DNA of 64,000 bases from Rhizobium aethiopicum. GTDB taxonomy: Bacteria; Pseudomonadota; Alphaproteobacteria; Rhizobiales; Rhizobiaceae. This document shows, in pieces, positions 1 through 7,348 of this stretch (positions are counted from its first letter, which is position 1; each line of letters opens with the position of its first letter). The notes below the pieces were generated by a model. The model was not told the DNA's origin. It was given only the letters and a program-made list of their open reading frames with translations, and made no database searches. A program made the translations under genes and the position numbers. The stretch covers positions 434,001 through 498,000 of the forward strand of contig NZ_JACIFV010000002.1 of assembly GCF_014197535.1 (NCBI RefSeq), in the 5' to 3' direction.

Positions 1-1142
1 TCATCGAGATCGTCGAGACCTATCCGCAGAATTCGGACTATAACGAGATCATCCGCATTGCGCGCGATCAGCTCAACCTGCAGATTTCGATCGAGCCGGA
101 CGGCGATCTGCCGCCGCCGCGCGTCAAGCCGTTCTTCTCGATCCTTGACGGCATCCTCAGCGATGAGATCACCGATGAGATTCATCGGCCCTTCTGGATC
201 GACACGGTCGGCAACTCGAATCTCGTCGAAATCCGCATCAAGCTCGAGAACAAGATCCTGCGGGTGCTGGCCAAACGCAGCCAGACCTATGCCTCCAACA
301 CCCATATCTTCATCGTCTGGATGGTCGGCACGTCGCTGGTGCTGATCGGCATTTCGATCCTCTTCCTGCGCGGGCAGATCCGGCCGATCCTGATGCTGGC
401 GCGGGCTGCCGAAAGCTTCGGCAAAGGGCAGAAGCCTGACAATTTCTATCCGCGCGGCGCCGACGAGGTTAGGCGCGCCGGCCTTGCCTTCATTCTGATG
501 CGTGAACGCATCGAGCGGCAGATCGAGCAGCGGACGGCGATGCTTTCCGGCGTCAGCCACGATCTGCGCACCATTCTCACCCGCTTCAAGCTGCAACTGG
601 CGCTCGCCGGCGACAATCCCGACCTGCATGGCCTAAACGACGACGTCAATGATATGCAGACGATGCTGGAGGCCTACATGGCCTTCGCCCGCGGCGAGGT
701 CGAAGAGGATGTCGGCGAGCTGAAGCTCAGCGAGATCTTCGCCAAGCTGGAATCCGACTTCGTCCTGCATCGTAAAACGTTCAGCTATTCGATCGAGGGC
801 GACGACGACATTTCCGTCAGACCGAATGCGTTCACGCGTCTCGTCACCAACCTTGCCTCGAACGCGCGCCGTTATGCCAATAGGCTCGACATCGAGGCCA
901 AGCACAATGCCAAGTGGCTGACTGTTATCTTCGACGATGACGGGCCGGGCATTCCGGAGAAGAATCGCGAGGACGTGTTCAAGCCGTTCTTCCGGCTGGA
1001 TGCGGCCCGCAACCTGGATGCATCAGGCACCGGCCTCGGTCTGGCGATCGCCCGCGATATTGCCCGCAGCCATGGCGGCAACGTCACGCTCGGCGACAGC
1101 CCGCTCGGGGGCTTACGGGCAACGATCCGTATTCCGGCCTAA
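1..1142 (+). CDS. EnvZ-like sensor histidine kinase, C-terminal part (5' end outside window)
   Basis: Inner-membrane sensor kinase of a two-component system of the OmpR/EnvZ type. The reading frame is open from base 3, so the start lies upstream of the window. In the visible part there is the end of a periplasmic domain, a transmembrane helix (about 300-375), a HAMP linker beginning RPILMLARAAESF, a HisKA dimerisation box with the phospho-acceptor His in GVSHDLRT, and a HATPase domain with N box (NLASNARRYA), G1 (DDDGPGIP) and G2 (GTGLGLAI). The partner response regulator is probably just upstream but cannot be seen. Its stop overlaps the end of the convergent HxlR gene by 4 bp. The stimulus cannot be told from the sequence. 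Confidence 0.9.
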   Translation, partial: IEIVETYPQNSDYNEIIRIARDQLNLQISIEPDGDLPPPRVKPFFSILDGILSDEITDEIHRPFWIDTVGNSNLVEIRIKLENKILRVLAKRSQTYASNTHIFIVWMVGTSLVLIGISILFLRGQIRPILMLARAAESFGKGQKPDNFYPRGADEVRRAGLAFILMRERIERQIEQRTAMLSGVSHDLRTILTRFKLQLALAGDNPDLHGLNDDVNDMQTMLEAYMAFARGEVEEDVGELKLSEIFAKLESDFVLHRKTFSYSIEGDDDISVRPNAFTRLVTNLASNARRYANRLDIEAKHNAKWLTVIFDDDGPGIPEKNREDVFKPFFRLDAARNLDASGTGLGLAIARDIARSHGGNVTLGDSPLGGLRATIRIPA

Positions 1143-1561
1143 TTGTCCGTTGCCGTCAGCTTCACGGCCTTGCGCGAATCGAACTCATCCAGGCGCTCCA
1201 CGATCCAACGCCAGAGAGTGACGACCTGCATGAGGAGGTCGCGGCCAAGCGGCGTCAATTCATATTCAACGCGCGGTGGAATCTCGGGATAGAGGGTGCG
1301 AATAATGAGGCCGTCGCTTTCGAGGGTGCGCAGCGTCTGCGTCAGCACTTTCTGGCTGATGCCCTCGATCCGCTCCATGAGGCGCGAGAAGCGTAAGGGC
1401 GCGCCGGCATCCGATAGTGCGTGCAGGATGCGCAGTGGCCATTTCGCCGCCGCCCGTTCTATCAAGGCGCGCGCCCGTGCATCCTGCTCTTCGGTCATGT
1501 TGCAGCAGAAATCGAATATGTCGCCGGCCACTTCAGTTACCTCGAGGTGTGTATAGATCAT
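1139..1561 (-). CDS. HxlR-family winged-helix transcriptional regulator
   Basis: A 140-residue DNA-binding protein of the HxlR type (a MarR-like winged helix). The core has the typical features: a WPLRILHAL helix, an FSRLMERIEGISQKVLTQTL recognition region and the wing RVEYELTPLGRDLL. I start it at 1561, which has a GAAGG upstream; an in-frame ATG at 1615 adds 18 residues unlike the family. It is divergent from the SDR gene at 1633 with only 71 bp between them, the usual arrangement of an HxlR regulator with the oxidoreductase it controls. The Cys pair near residues 19-20 could sense electrophiles or oxidation, but that is a guess. Confidence 0.85.
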   Translation of the reverse strand: MIYTHLEVTEVAGDIFDFCCNMTEEQDARARALIERAAAKWPLRILHALSDAGAPLRFSRLMERIEGISQKVLTQTLRTLESDGLIIRTLYPEIPPRVEYELTPLGRDLLMQVVTLWRWIVERLDEFDSRKAVKLTATDN

Positions 1562-1632
1562 TCTGGTACCTTCTTTCGATCGGGAACAATAGGACCTACA
1601 TGCTCGGGGAACCAATCAAGGAGAGGTTTCCG

Positions 1633-2505
1633 ATGTCGAAGGTGTGGTTGATTACAGGCAGTTCGCGTGGTCTCGGCCGGGCGCTGGCGGAGGCGGTTCT
1701 GGCCGCCGGCGACAATCTATTGGCGACGGCGCGCGATCCTGCCCGGCTTGCGGATCTTTCCGGACAATATGGCAATCAGGTGCTGACGCTGGCGCTCGAC
1801 GTGACCGACGAGGAAGCGGCAGCTGCCGCGGTGGAAGCTGGCGTGAAGCGGTTCGGCCGTATCGACGTGCTTGTCAACAATGCCGGCTACGGCAATGTCA
1901 GTCCGATCGAGGATACCAGCCTCGCCGATTTCCGAGCCCAGGTCGAGACCAACCTCTTCGGTACTGTTATCATGACCAAGGCGGTGATCGCCCTGATGCG
2001 CGAACAGGGTGCGGGCCATATCATCCAGTTCTCATCCGTCGGCGGCCGTATCGGACCGGCCGGACGTGGCGCCTATTCGGCAGCCAAATTTGCCGTCGAG
2101 GGCTTTTCGGAGGTGTTGTCGAAGGAAGTCGCGCCATTCGGCATCAAGGTGACAGTGGTCGAACCCGGCGGTTTCAGAACTGATTTCGCCGGTGCCTCGA
2201 CGGTGCTGGCCGAGGGGCGCGCGGACTATGCGGAAGCGGTCGGCGCCACGGTGCGCTTCCAGCGTGAATATGACGGCCGTCAACCTGGCGATCCTGCCAA
2301 AGCGGCCGCCGTCGTCATTCACATTGCCGGTCTCGACCAACCGCCGCTCCGGTTGCTGCTCGGCAGTGATGCTGTGCGCAATGTCGAGAAGTCGGATGCG
2401 GCACGCATCGAGGCCGATCGGGTATGGCGCGCGGTCAGCGTCTCGACCGATTTCGAGTCGGATGCCGAGTTGCGGGCGATGCCCTGGGAGAAGAAGGCGG
2501 GCTGA
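1633..2505 (+). CDS. Short-chain dehydrogenase/reductase (classical SDR)
   Basis: A 290-residue NAD(P)-dependent oxidoreductase of the classical SDR family. Cofactor motif TGSSRGLG is near the N-terminus, the structural motif NNAG follows, and the catalytic Ser-Tyr-Lys set is visible as SSVGG and YSAAK. The start at 1633 follows AAGGAGAGG at good spacing; the frame is open further upstream but that part overlaps the divergent HxlR gene. Substrate is unknown. Close relatives are often annotated as oxidoreductases acting on small carbonyls. Control by the adjacent HxlR protein is likely from the divergent layout. Confidence 0.88.
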   Translation: MSKVWLITGSSRGLGRALAEAVLAAGDNLLATARDPARLADLSGQYGNQVLTLALDVTDEEAAAAAVEAGVKRFGRIDVLVNNAGYGNVSPIEDTSLADFRAQVETNLFGTVIMTKAVIALMREQGAGHIIQFSSVGGRIGPAGRGAYSAAKFAVEGFSEVLSKEVAPFGIKVTVVEPGGFRTDFAGASTVLAEGRADYAEAVGATVRFQREYDGRQPGDPAKAAAVVIHIAGLDQPPLRLLLGSDAVRNVEKSDAARIEADRVWRAVSVSTDFESDAELRAMPWEKKAG

Positions 2506-2520
2506 ACGAGGCAAAAACAA

Positions 2521-2544
2521 AAGCGCCGCTGGAGAGCGGCGCTT
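2521..2544 (-). terminator. Intrinsic terminator after the BA14K-family gene
   Basis: A 10-bp perfect stem (AAGCGCCGCT/AGCGGCGCTT) with a GGAG loop. Read on the minus strand it is followed by TTTTGTTTTTG, so it ends the transcript from the minus-strand gene that stops at 2565. It also lies 16 bp after the SDR stop and may slow that transcript too. Confidence 0.75.
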
Positions 2545-2564
2545 CGCGATGACGTGTTGGCAGA

Positions 2565-3017
2565 TCAGCCGGCGGTGCAGAAGTGGCTGCGGCCATCATT
2601 GCCGATATAGGTGCCGCTGCGCGGATCGAAGGAGCGGTAGCGGTAAGAGCAGTAACGCTCCCATTGCGGCGACCAGGGCTCCACAGCCGTGCGGACGGGC
2701 GCATAGTAGCGCGGCTGCTCGACATAGCGCGGCTCTTCAACGTAGACGCGGCGCGGGGCGCGGTAGACGGGAGCGGGTTCATAGTAATCCGGCTCGTACG
2801 GCGGGTCGATGTAGCGAGGTTCATCGTAAACAGGGCCGTTATTGGCATTCGCGATAGCCGAGCCGACGATCAGGCCCGTCGCAAGCCCGACGGCGCCGCC
2901 AACCAGCGCGTCATTCCGGCGCCAATGGCGATCTCGGGCCGATGCCTCGCCGATGGCGGAGAGGGTGAGTGCGGCAGCCGTTGCCGTCAGCAAAAGAGTT
3001 TTGGCGAGCCTGTTCAT
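2565..3017 (-). CDS. Exported BA14K-family protein
   Basis: A 150-residue exported protein. It has an N-terminal signal peptide (hydrophobic stretch to about residue 28, ending SARDRHW), a glycine-rich hydrophobic segment (LVGGAVGLATGLIVGSAIA), then a Pro/Tyr/Glu-rich middle with repeated PRY/PVY units, and a C-terminal block WERYCSYRYRSFDPRSGTY followed by a final Cys. This C-terminal block is the hallmark of the BA14K family first noted as a Brucella immunoreactive lectin-like protein and common in Rhizobiales. The molecular role is not established; a cell-envelope role is an inference. It has its own terminator downstream. Confidence 0.82.
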   Translation of the reverse strand: MNRLAKTLLLTATAAALTLSAIGEASARDRHWRRNDALVGGAVGLATGLIVGSAIANANNGPVYDEPRYIDPPYEPDYYEPAPVYRAPRRVYVEEPRYVEQPRYYAPVRTAVEPWSPQWERYCSYRYRSFDPRSGTYIGNDGRSHFCTAG

Positions 3018-3114
3018 AAGCGTGATACCCTAATTCCGGGAACCGAATGTCGGTTCCTTTCTCGATGACAACATTCCTACAAATCCGCAGCTGAACGAAG
3101 GCTGAACGACAAAA

Positions 3115-3132
3115 CCCGGCATTGCTGCCGGG
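3115..3132 (-). terminator. Intrinsic terminator after the cold shock gene
   Basis: A 7-bp GC stem (CCCGGCA/TGCCGGG) with a TTGC loop. On the minus strand it is followed by TTTTGTCGTT, 33 bases downstream of the cold shock gene's stop. Confidence 0.7.
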
Positions 3133-3165
3133 CTTCAACTCGAATTCGACAGCCTTGTTAAGGGC

Positions 3166-3381
3166 TCAGCCGGCAATCTGCAGATTGACGGCCTTGGGGC
3201 CCTTGCCGCGGCGATCCGGCTCCGTGTCGAAGCTTACCTTCTGGTTTTCCGTCAAACCGGCCAGCCCGGAGGCCTGTACGGCAGAAATGTGAACGAAGAT
3301 ATCGGCGCCGCCCCGGTCCGGCTTGATGAAGCCGAAGCCCTTGTCGGTATTGAAGAATTTTACAGTCCCAGTCTCGGCCAT
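3166..3381 (-). CDS. CspA-family cold shock protein
   Basis: A 71-residue single-domain OB-fold protein that binds single-stranded RNA and DNA. RNP1 (KGFGFI, residues 14-19) and RNP2 (DIFVHIS, 27-33) are intact. Length is normal for the alphaproteobacterial CspA family, which has a slightly longer loop than E. coli CspA. The start has AGGAC 7 bp upstream. No upstream gene shares its strand closely, and a long gap lies 5' of it, so a long untranslated leader like those of other csp genes is possible. Several paralogues exist in rhizobia, so I give no gene symbol. Confidence 0.93.
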   Translation of the reverse strand: MAETGTVKFFNTDKGFGFIKPDRGGADIFVHISAVQASGLAGLTENQKVSFDTEPDRRGKGPKAVNLQIAG

Positions 3382-3867
3382 GCGTCAGGTCCTTTTCTCT
3401 CTGCCCGCCATCCACACGGGCAGCATCATAGCATTGCCTCCTTGCGGGAGGCGTTGGCAGGCAAGTCTTGAAATGTGAGAAAAAGGTCCCCTCTACCTCG
3501 GCCTGCTCCAAACAGGACTTTCGCCTGTCTTTTTCGGAACCGGCTGACCGGAATATTAGCGTTCCCGGCGCGCAAATACTTAAGGACTTCCCATGCTCGC
3601 AAAATGCCCGAACGCGCCGAGAGTGCTGCGTTTAAGGGATTTTGGCAAGCAAAAGTTTTTTAACGTGTCCTTGCGGGCACACTGCAGCCGACATCTGGTT
3701 TACGCAAAAACGCAAAATTTCCGCCGCGAATGGGAGATGATTAACGATTTATATCGCCCGCAATGTAAGTTTCGGGCAGATTTTGCCAAAAATGCAACGT
3801 AAACGGGCTTTCGGGATCCGTTGAAATTTTTTTCAAATCCGGCATCCACCCATATTTGGACGCATGT
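3382..3867. other. 486-bp gap upstream of the cold shock gene
   Basis: No credible gene is seen. The short frames here lack a ribosome binding site and the codon bias of neighbouring genes. The part near 3640-3840 is unusually AT-rich for this genome and probably holds the cold shock promoter and a long leader. The end of the minus-strand EamA gene closes the gap at 3868; no clear terminator hairpin was found for it. Confidence 0.5.
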
Positions 3868-4758
3868 TCAGATGGCCGGCAGGCGGCGACGAACAAAGCC
3901 GGGGACGATCTCGACTACAAGCATAGCGATAAACATTAGCGCACAACCTGTATATCCCATAGCCGGCATCGACTCACCGAGAATCAGGGCTGCGAGCGAT
4001 GCGCCGAAGAGCGCTTCGGATGATAGGAAGATTGCCGCCTGCGACGGCGTCGTGTAGCGCTGGGCGATCACCTGCAGGACGAAGGCCAGACCGGACGAGA
4101 AGATGCCGACATAAAGGATCTCAGGTCCTGCGGCCCAAATCGCCGAAAGGCTGATCGGTTCGACCGCCGCGGCAATGGCCAGCGCGCAGACCGTGGTGAC
4201 GGCAAATTGCGTGGCGGCCAGCGCGAGCGGCCTTCCACTCTCGGAGACGGTCGTGCCGGCAAGGGTGATCTGGATCGCCCAGAAGACGGCGCAGACCACG
4301 GTCAGGAGATCGCCTGAGGTGAGCGCCGAGAGCTGACCGCCGGACAGGAGATAGATGCCGGCGAGCGCCGTCAGCGCACCTGGCCAGATGATCCAATGCG
4401 GGGCACGGCGCAGGAAGAACACGGCAATGAGCGGCACGAAGACGACATAGAGGCCGGTGATGAAGCTGGAATTCGTTACCGTCGTCGTCTGCAGGCCGAC
4501 CTGCTGGGTGGCGGCACCGCTGAAAAGGGCAAGACCCGTGAGGACGTAGAGCCTGGCATGGCGCGCGCTGGTCTTCACCTCTGCTTTGCGCGCTTCCAGA
4601 AGAACGAAAGGCAAGACGGCCAATGTGGCGACGGCAAAACGCAAGGCGATGAACCAGAAGGGGCCGATCGCCTTCATCGCCGTCGACTGCGCGACGAAGC
4701 CGCCGCCCCAGATGGCGGCGGCAAGCAACAGGAGGAGGTTCGCCTGAATGCGCGTCAT
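3868..4758 (-). CDS. EamA-family (DMT) membrane transporter
   Basis: A 296-residue inner-membrane protein with about ten hydrophobic helices arranged as two EamA repeats, the drug/metabolite transporter pattern (first repeat begins LLLLLAAAIWGGGFVAQ; second begins GDLLTVVCAVFWAIQ). Such proteins export amino acids, metabolites or drugs; the substrate cannot be told. I start it at 4758 because GAGGAC precedes it; a frame open to 4821 adds 21 polar residues without a good binding site. It stands alone on its strand. Confidence 0.86.
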   Translation of the reverse strand: MTRIQANLLLLLAAAIWGGGFVAQSTAMKAIGPFWFIALRFAVATLAVLPFVLLEARKAEVKTSARHARLYVLTGLALFSGAATQQVGLQTTTVTNSSFITGLYVVFVPLIAVFFLRRAPHWIIWPGALTALAGIYLLSGGQLSALTSGDLLTVVCAVFWAIQITLAGTTVSESGRPLALAATQFAVTTVCALAIAAAVEPISLSAIWAAGPEILYVGIFSSGLAFVLQVIAQRYTTPSQAAIFLSSEALFGASLAALILGESMPAMGYTGCALMFIAMLVVEIVPGFVRRRLPAI

Positions 4759-4977
4759 GTCGTCCTCGAGGGGGAAGGGAGATCTGTCCGAGCGGTTAGC
4801 AGTTGCGGTTCCTCCAGGCAAGCACGAAGACTTTGACGGGTCGATCTATTACCTTAACCGCAAAGCAGATCACGTGACTGTGGAGCGAAGGATCGCAACC
4901 GTAGTAATGCCGGCCGATTGCTGATTTTGTACATGATCAAGCCAGCATCATGGGCGGATAACGGGAGCGCGTATTTT

Positions 4978-5364
4978 ATGGGTGGAAAATATTTGAAGTT
5001 CATTGTGCTGTGCGGACTTTTGGCACTTGCCACAGAACCAGCGGATGCCCGCGATGCTGTAAAAAGCGGAACTGTAGAGCGCAGTGGTTCGAAGTTCAGC
5101 TATCTCGTTACCGCTTTAGGTCCGAACAGCCGCAGAATTGAAGTCACTCATAACGGGAAGAAATACACAGGCCCGCTGGCCGAAATGTCTTTTCGTGACC
5201 GGCATTTGCAGGTTTTCGAGATGGTGGCGATTTTGATCAAGGACAGCTGCCGGAACGGTGTTTCCTCGCTCGGAAATATTTGGTTGAGCAAGGATCCGGA
5301 GCAAGACAAGGATCCCGACGCCAGGCATCCTCAGTACTTCATCTGGGAATATAGCTGTAAGTAG
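4978..5364 (+). CDS. Small exported protein of unknown function
   Basis: A 128-residue protein I do not recognise. The chosen start at 4978 follows GGGAG and gives a normal signal peptide (KYLKFIVLCGLLALATEPADA). The mature part contains RSGSKFSYLVTALGPNSRR, a short basic stretch, and two Cys residues (in DSCRNG and the final YSCK) that could form a disulfide in the periplasm. The local base composition is less GC-rich than in neighbouring genes, which hints at a lineage-specific gene. It is convergent with the sugar dehydrogenase gene, 21 bp away. Confidence 0.6.
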   Translation: MGGKYLKFIVLCGLLALATEPADARDAVKSGTVERSGSKFSYLVTALGPNSRRIEVTHNGKKYTGPLAEMSFRDRHLQVFEMVAILIKDSCRNGVSSLGNIWLSKDPEQDKDPDARHPQYFIWEYSCK

Positions 5365-5385
5365 ACGCTTGAGCCTGGCGAGATC

Positions 5386-6528
5386 TCAACCATTGTTGGC
5401 TTGCGCCCGCGAGACCCTGAGCAGCGCGCCGTCGTCCTCGTCCGTCACCATCAGCAGCGCGCCGTCGGGCGCCACGATGACGTCGCGGATGCGGCCGTAA
5501 TCGCCTTCGAACAAGCGCTCTTCGGCGACGAAGGCGCCGCTCTCGTCGCGCTGCATGCGTGAGAGTAGCTGGAATTTCAGCGCCGCGACGAGGAAGTCGC
5601 CGTCCCATTCCGGGAACATGGCGCCGCGATAGACGGCGAGCGCGCCGGGCGCGATCGAAGGATCCCAATAGTGCAGCGGCTGCTCCAGCCCTCTTTTGGT
5701 GGTGCCTTCGCCGATCTCGGCGCCCGAATAGTCACGGCCGTAGGTGATGATCGGCCAGCCATAATTCTTGCCCGCTTCGATCCGATTGATCTCGTCGCCG
5801 CCGCGTGCGCCATGCTCGACGGTATAAAGCTTGCCGACCTTGGCATCGAAAGAGATGCCCTGCGGGTTCCGGTGGCCCTTCGACCAGATCTCTGGCAGCG
5901 CCTTGCCGCCGTCCTTGAACGGATTGTCGGCGGGGATGCTGCCGTCGGCATTGATGTGGACGATCGAGCCGGCATCGTCCTGCCAGTCCTGCGAGCGGTC
6001 GCGGTCGCCGCGGTCGCCGACGCTGATGAACAGTGTGCCGTCACGGGCGACCGCGATGCGCGCGCCATATTGAATGTTGCCCGATGTGAAGCGCTTCATG
6101 GTGAAAATCGGCGTCACCGCCTCAAGCGTCTTTTCGTCGGCGGACAGCGTCGCGCTGAAGGCCTCGGTCCCGGAGCCCTGCCTGTTGGCGATGGCGGCGG
6201 TGAAATAGAGCTTTCTGCTCGTGGCAAAGTCCGTGGCAAGCGCCACGTCCATAAGACCGCCCTGGCCGCGGGCATTCACTTTGGGCACGTTGCCGATCGG
6301 CTTGGAAAGCTTGCCATTGCGAATGATACGCATGCGGCCCGGCCGCTCGGTGACGAGATAGGCGCCGTCAGGCAACACTTCGACCGCCCAGGGGTGTTCG
6401 AGACCATCGGCCAGTTTTTCGACGCGAACCGCAGGACCTTGCGTGTTGACGGAATCGGCCGCATTGGCCGGTGTGGCGCCGAACAGAACCAGCGCCGCGG
6501 CGAAATGGAAGGCGGATATTCTCGTCAT
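5386..6528 (-). CDS. PQQ-dependent aldose sugar dehydrogenase-like protein (GSDH family)
   Basis: A 380-residue periplasmic protein with a signal peptide (FHFAAALVLFGATPANA) and a six-bladed beta-propeller of the glucose/sorbosone dehydrogenase family, as in E. coli YliI. Recognisable parts are the opening LEHPWAVEVLPDG, the ISVGDRGDR segment, the GHRNPQGISFD motif with its conserved His, the EHGARGGDEINRI loop and GKNYGWPIITYG. Known relatives oxidise aldose sugars with PQQ and pass electrons to the respiratory chain; whether this one does is inferred. Length fits the family. No PQQ synthesis genes lie in the window. Confidence 0.88.
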   Translation of the reverse strand: MTRISAFHFAAALVLFGATPANAADSVNTQGPAVRVEKLADGLEHPWAVEVLPDGAYLVTERPGRMRIIRNGKLSKPIGNVPKVNARGQGGLMDVALATDFATSRKLYFTAAIANRQGSGTEAFSATLSADEKTLEAVTPIFTMKRFTSGNIQYGARIAVARDGTLFISVGDRGDRDRSQDWQDDAGSIVHINADGSIPADNPFKDGGKALPEIWSKGHRNPQGISFDAKVGKLYTVEHGARGGDEINRIEAGKNYGWPIITYGRDYSGAEIGEGTTKRGLEQPLHYWDPSIAPGALAVYRGAMFPEWDGDFLVAALKFQLLSRMQRDESGAFVAEERLFEGDYGRIRDVIVAPDGALLMVTDEDDGALLRVSRAQANNG

Positions 6529-6586
6529 TTGCTTCCCCGTCGTCTCTCCATCCGGAACGTGGAGGGGCAGGGCAGAGCTTCAAGCC

Positions 6587-7348
6587 TCAGTCTGTCTGTA
6601 ATAACGGCTTTGTGTTTGCCGGTTGAACGGAGCCGATCGCGCTACCATCGACTAGTTCGGCTTCGAGGATGTAGCGCAGCGGCCCGCGTTCCGTCGCATC
6701 GAAGGGCCAGCAGGTGGTCAGTACGAGGCGGCGGCCATCGGAGGAGGGGTCGATGCCGCTCGCGTCCCAGGGGGCAATGCGGCCTTCGCCGGCTTTGAAG
6801 GTCAATAGCTTGCCGTCGCGGCGGGTAACTTCGATCGTATCGCCTGGCCTTATATATTGCAGCCAGCGGAAATGGGTGTCGCGATGGGCGGCGATGATGG
6901 AGGTGCCTTCGTCGCCCGGCTGCGGTGTATTGGCGAGCCAGGCGGGACCGAAGGCGAGCGCTTCGCCGGAGGCGCCGGAAAGCACGATCACCTCCTTGCC
7001 GAGGCGCGGCGCACGCACCCTGGCTTCCGTGGTGAAATCGGCCCAGGGCCAGGGTTTCGTCTCCTTGCCGCTCAGTTCGGCGGCAAAAGCACGCTTCAGC
7101 AGGACTTGCGAGATTTCCGCCTTCGCCTTCAGCAGAAAACCGTCGCCGATCAGCGCAAGGCCGTAGAAGGCGAGACCGGCAATGGCGAAGGCGATCGTCT
7201 TTTCGATCGGCGAAAGACGCCAGAGGAAGAAACCCTTTCTCCTTCGCGCCTTCGGCATGTCGTGGGCCGTGGCGGCGGCCATGGCGAGTTCCAGATAGGT
7301 CGGAAGCGGCTCGAATTCGACCGCTTCCTCAGCGTTGCTAGAAACCAT
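6587..7348 (-). CDS. Class GN (Gram-negative) sortase
   Basis: A 253-residue membrane-anchored transpeptidase. After a cytoplasmic N-terminus and a transmembrane helix (about 50-69) comes a sortase beta-barrel with the catalytic His155 (AAHRDTHF), Cys213 (LTTCWPF) and Arg226 (PLRYI); the 13-residue Cys-to-Arg spacing matches known sortases. The start at 7348 lies inside the upstream gene's last codons, an 11-bp overlap, with GGAG in place; a frame open to 7408 is less likely. The upstream gene encodes an LPQTA-tagged VIT/VWA protein, its evident substrate. Class GN sortases and this partner are a known proteobacterial pair; the acceptor in the envelope is unknown. Confidence 0.9.
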   Translation of the reverse strand: MVSSNAEEAVEFEPLPTYLELAMAAATAHDMPKARRRKGFFLWRLSPIEKTIAFAIAGLAFYGLALIGDGFLLKAKAEISQVLLKRAFAAELSGKETKPWPWADFTTEARVRAPRLGKEVIVLSGASGEALAFGPAWLANTPQPGDEGTSIIAAHRDTHFRWLQYIRPGDTIEVTRRDGKLLTFKAGEGRIAPWDASGIDPSSDGRRLVLTTCWPFDATERGPLRYILEAELVDGSAIGSVQPANTKPLLQTD

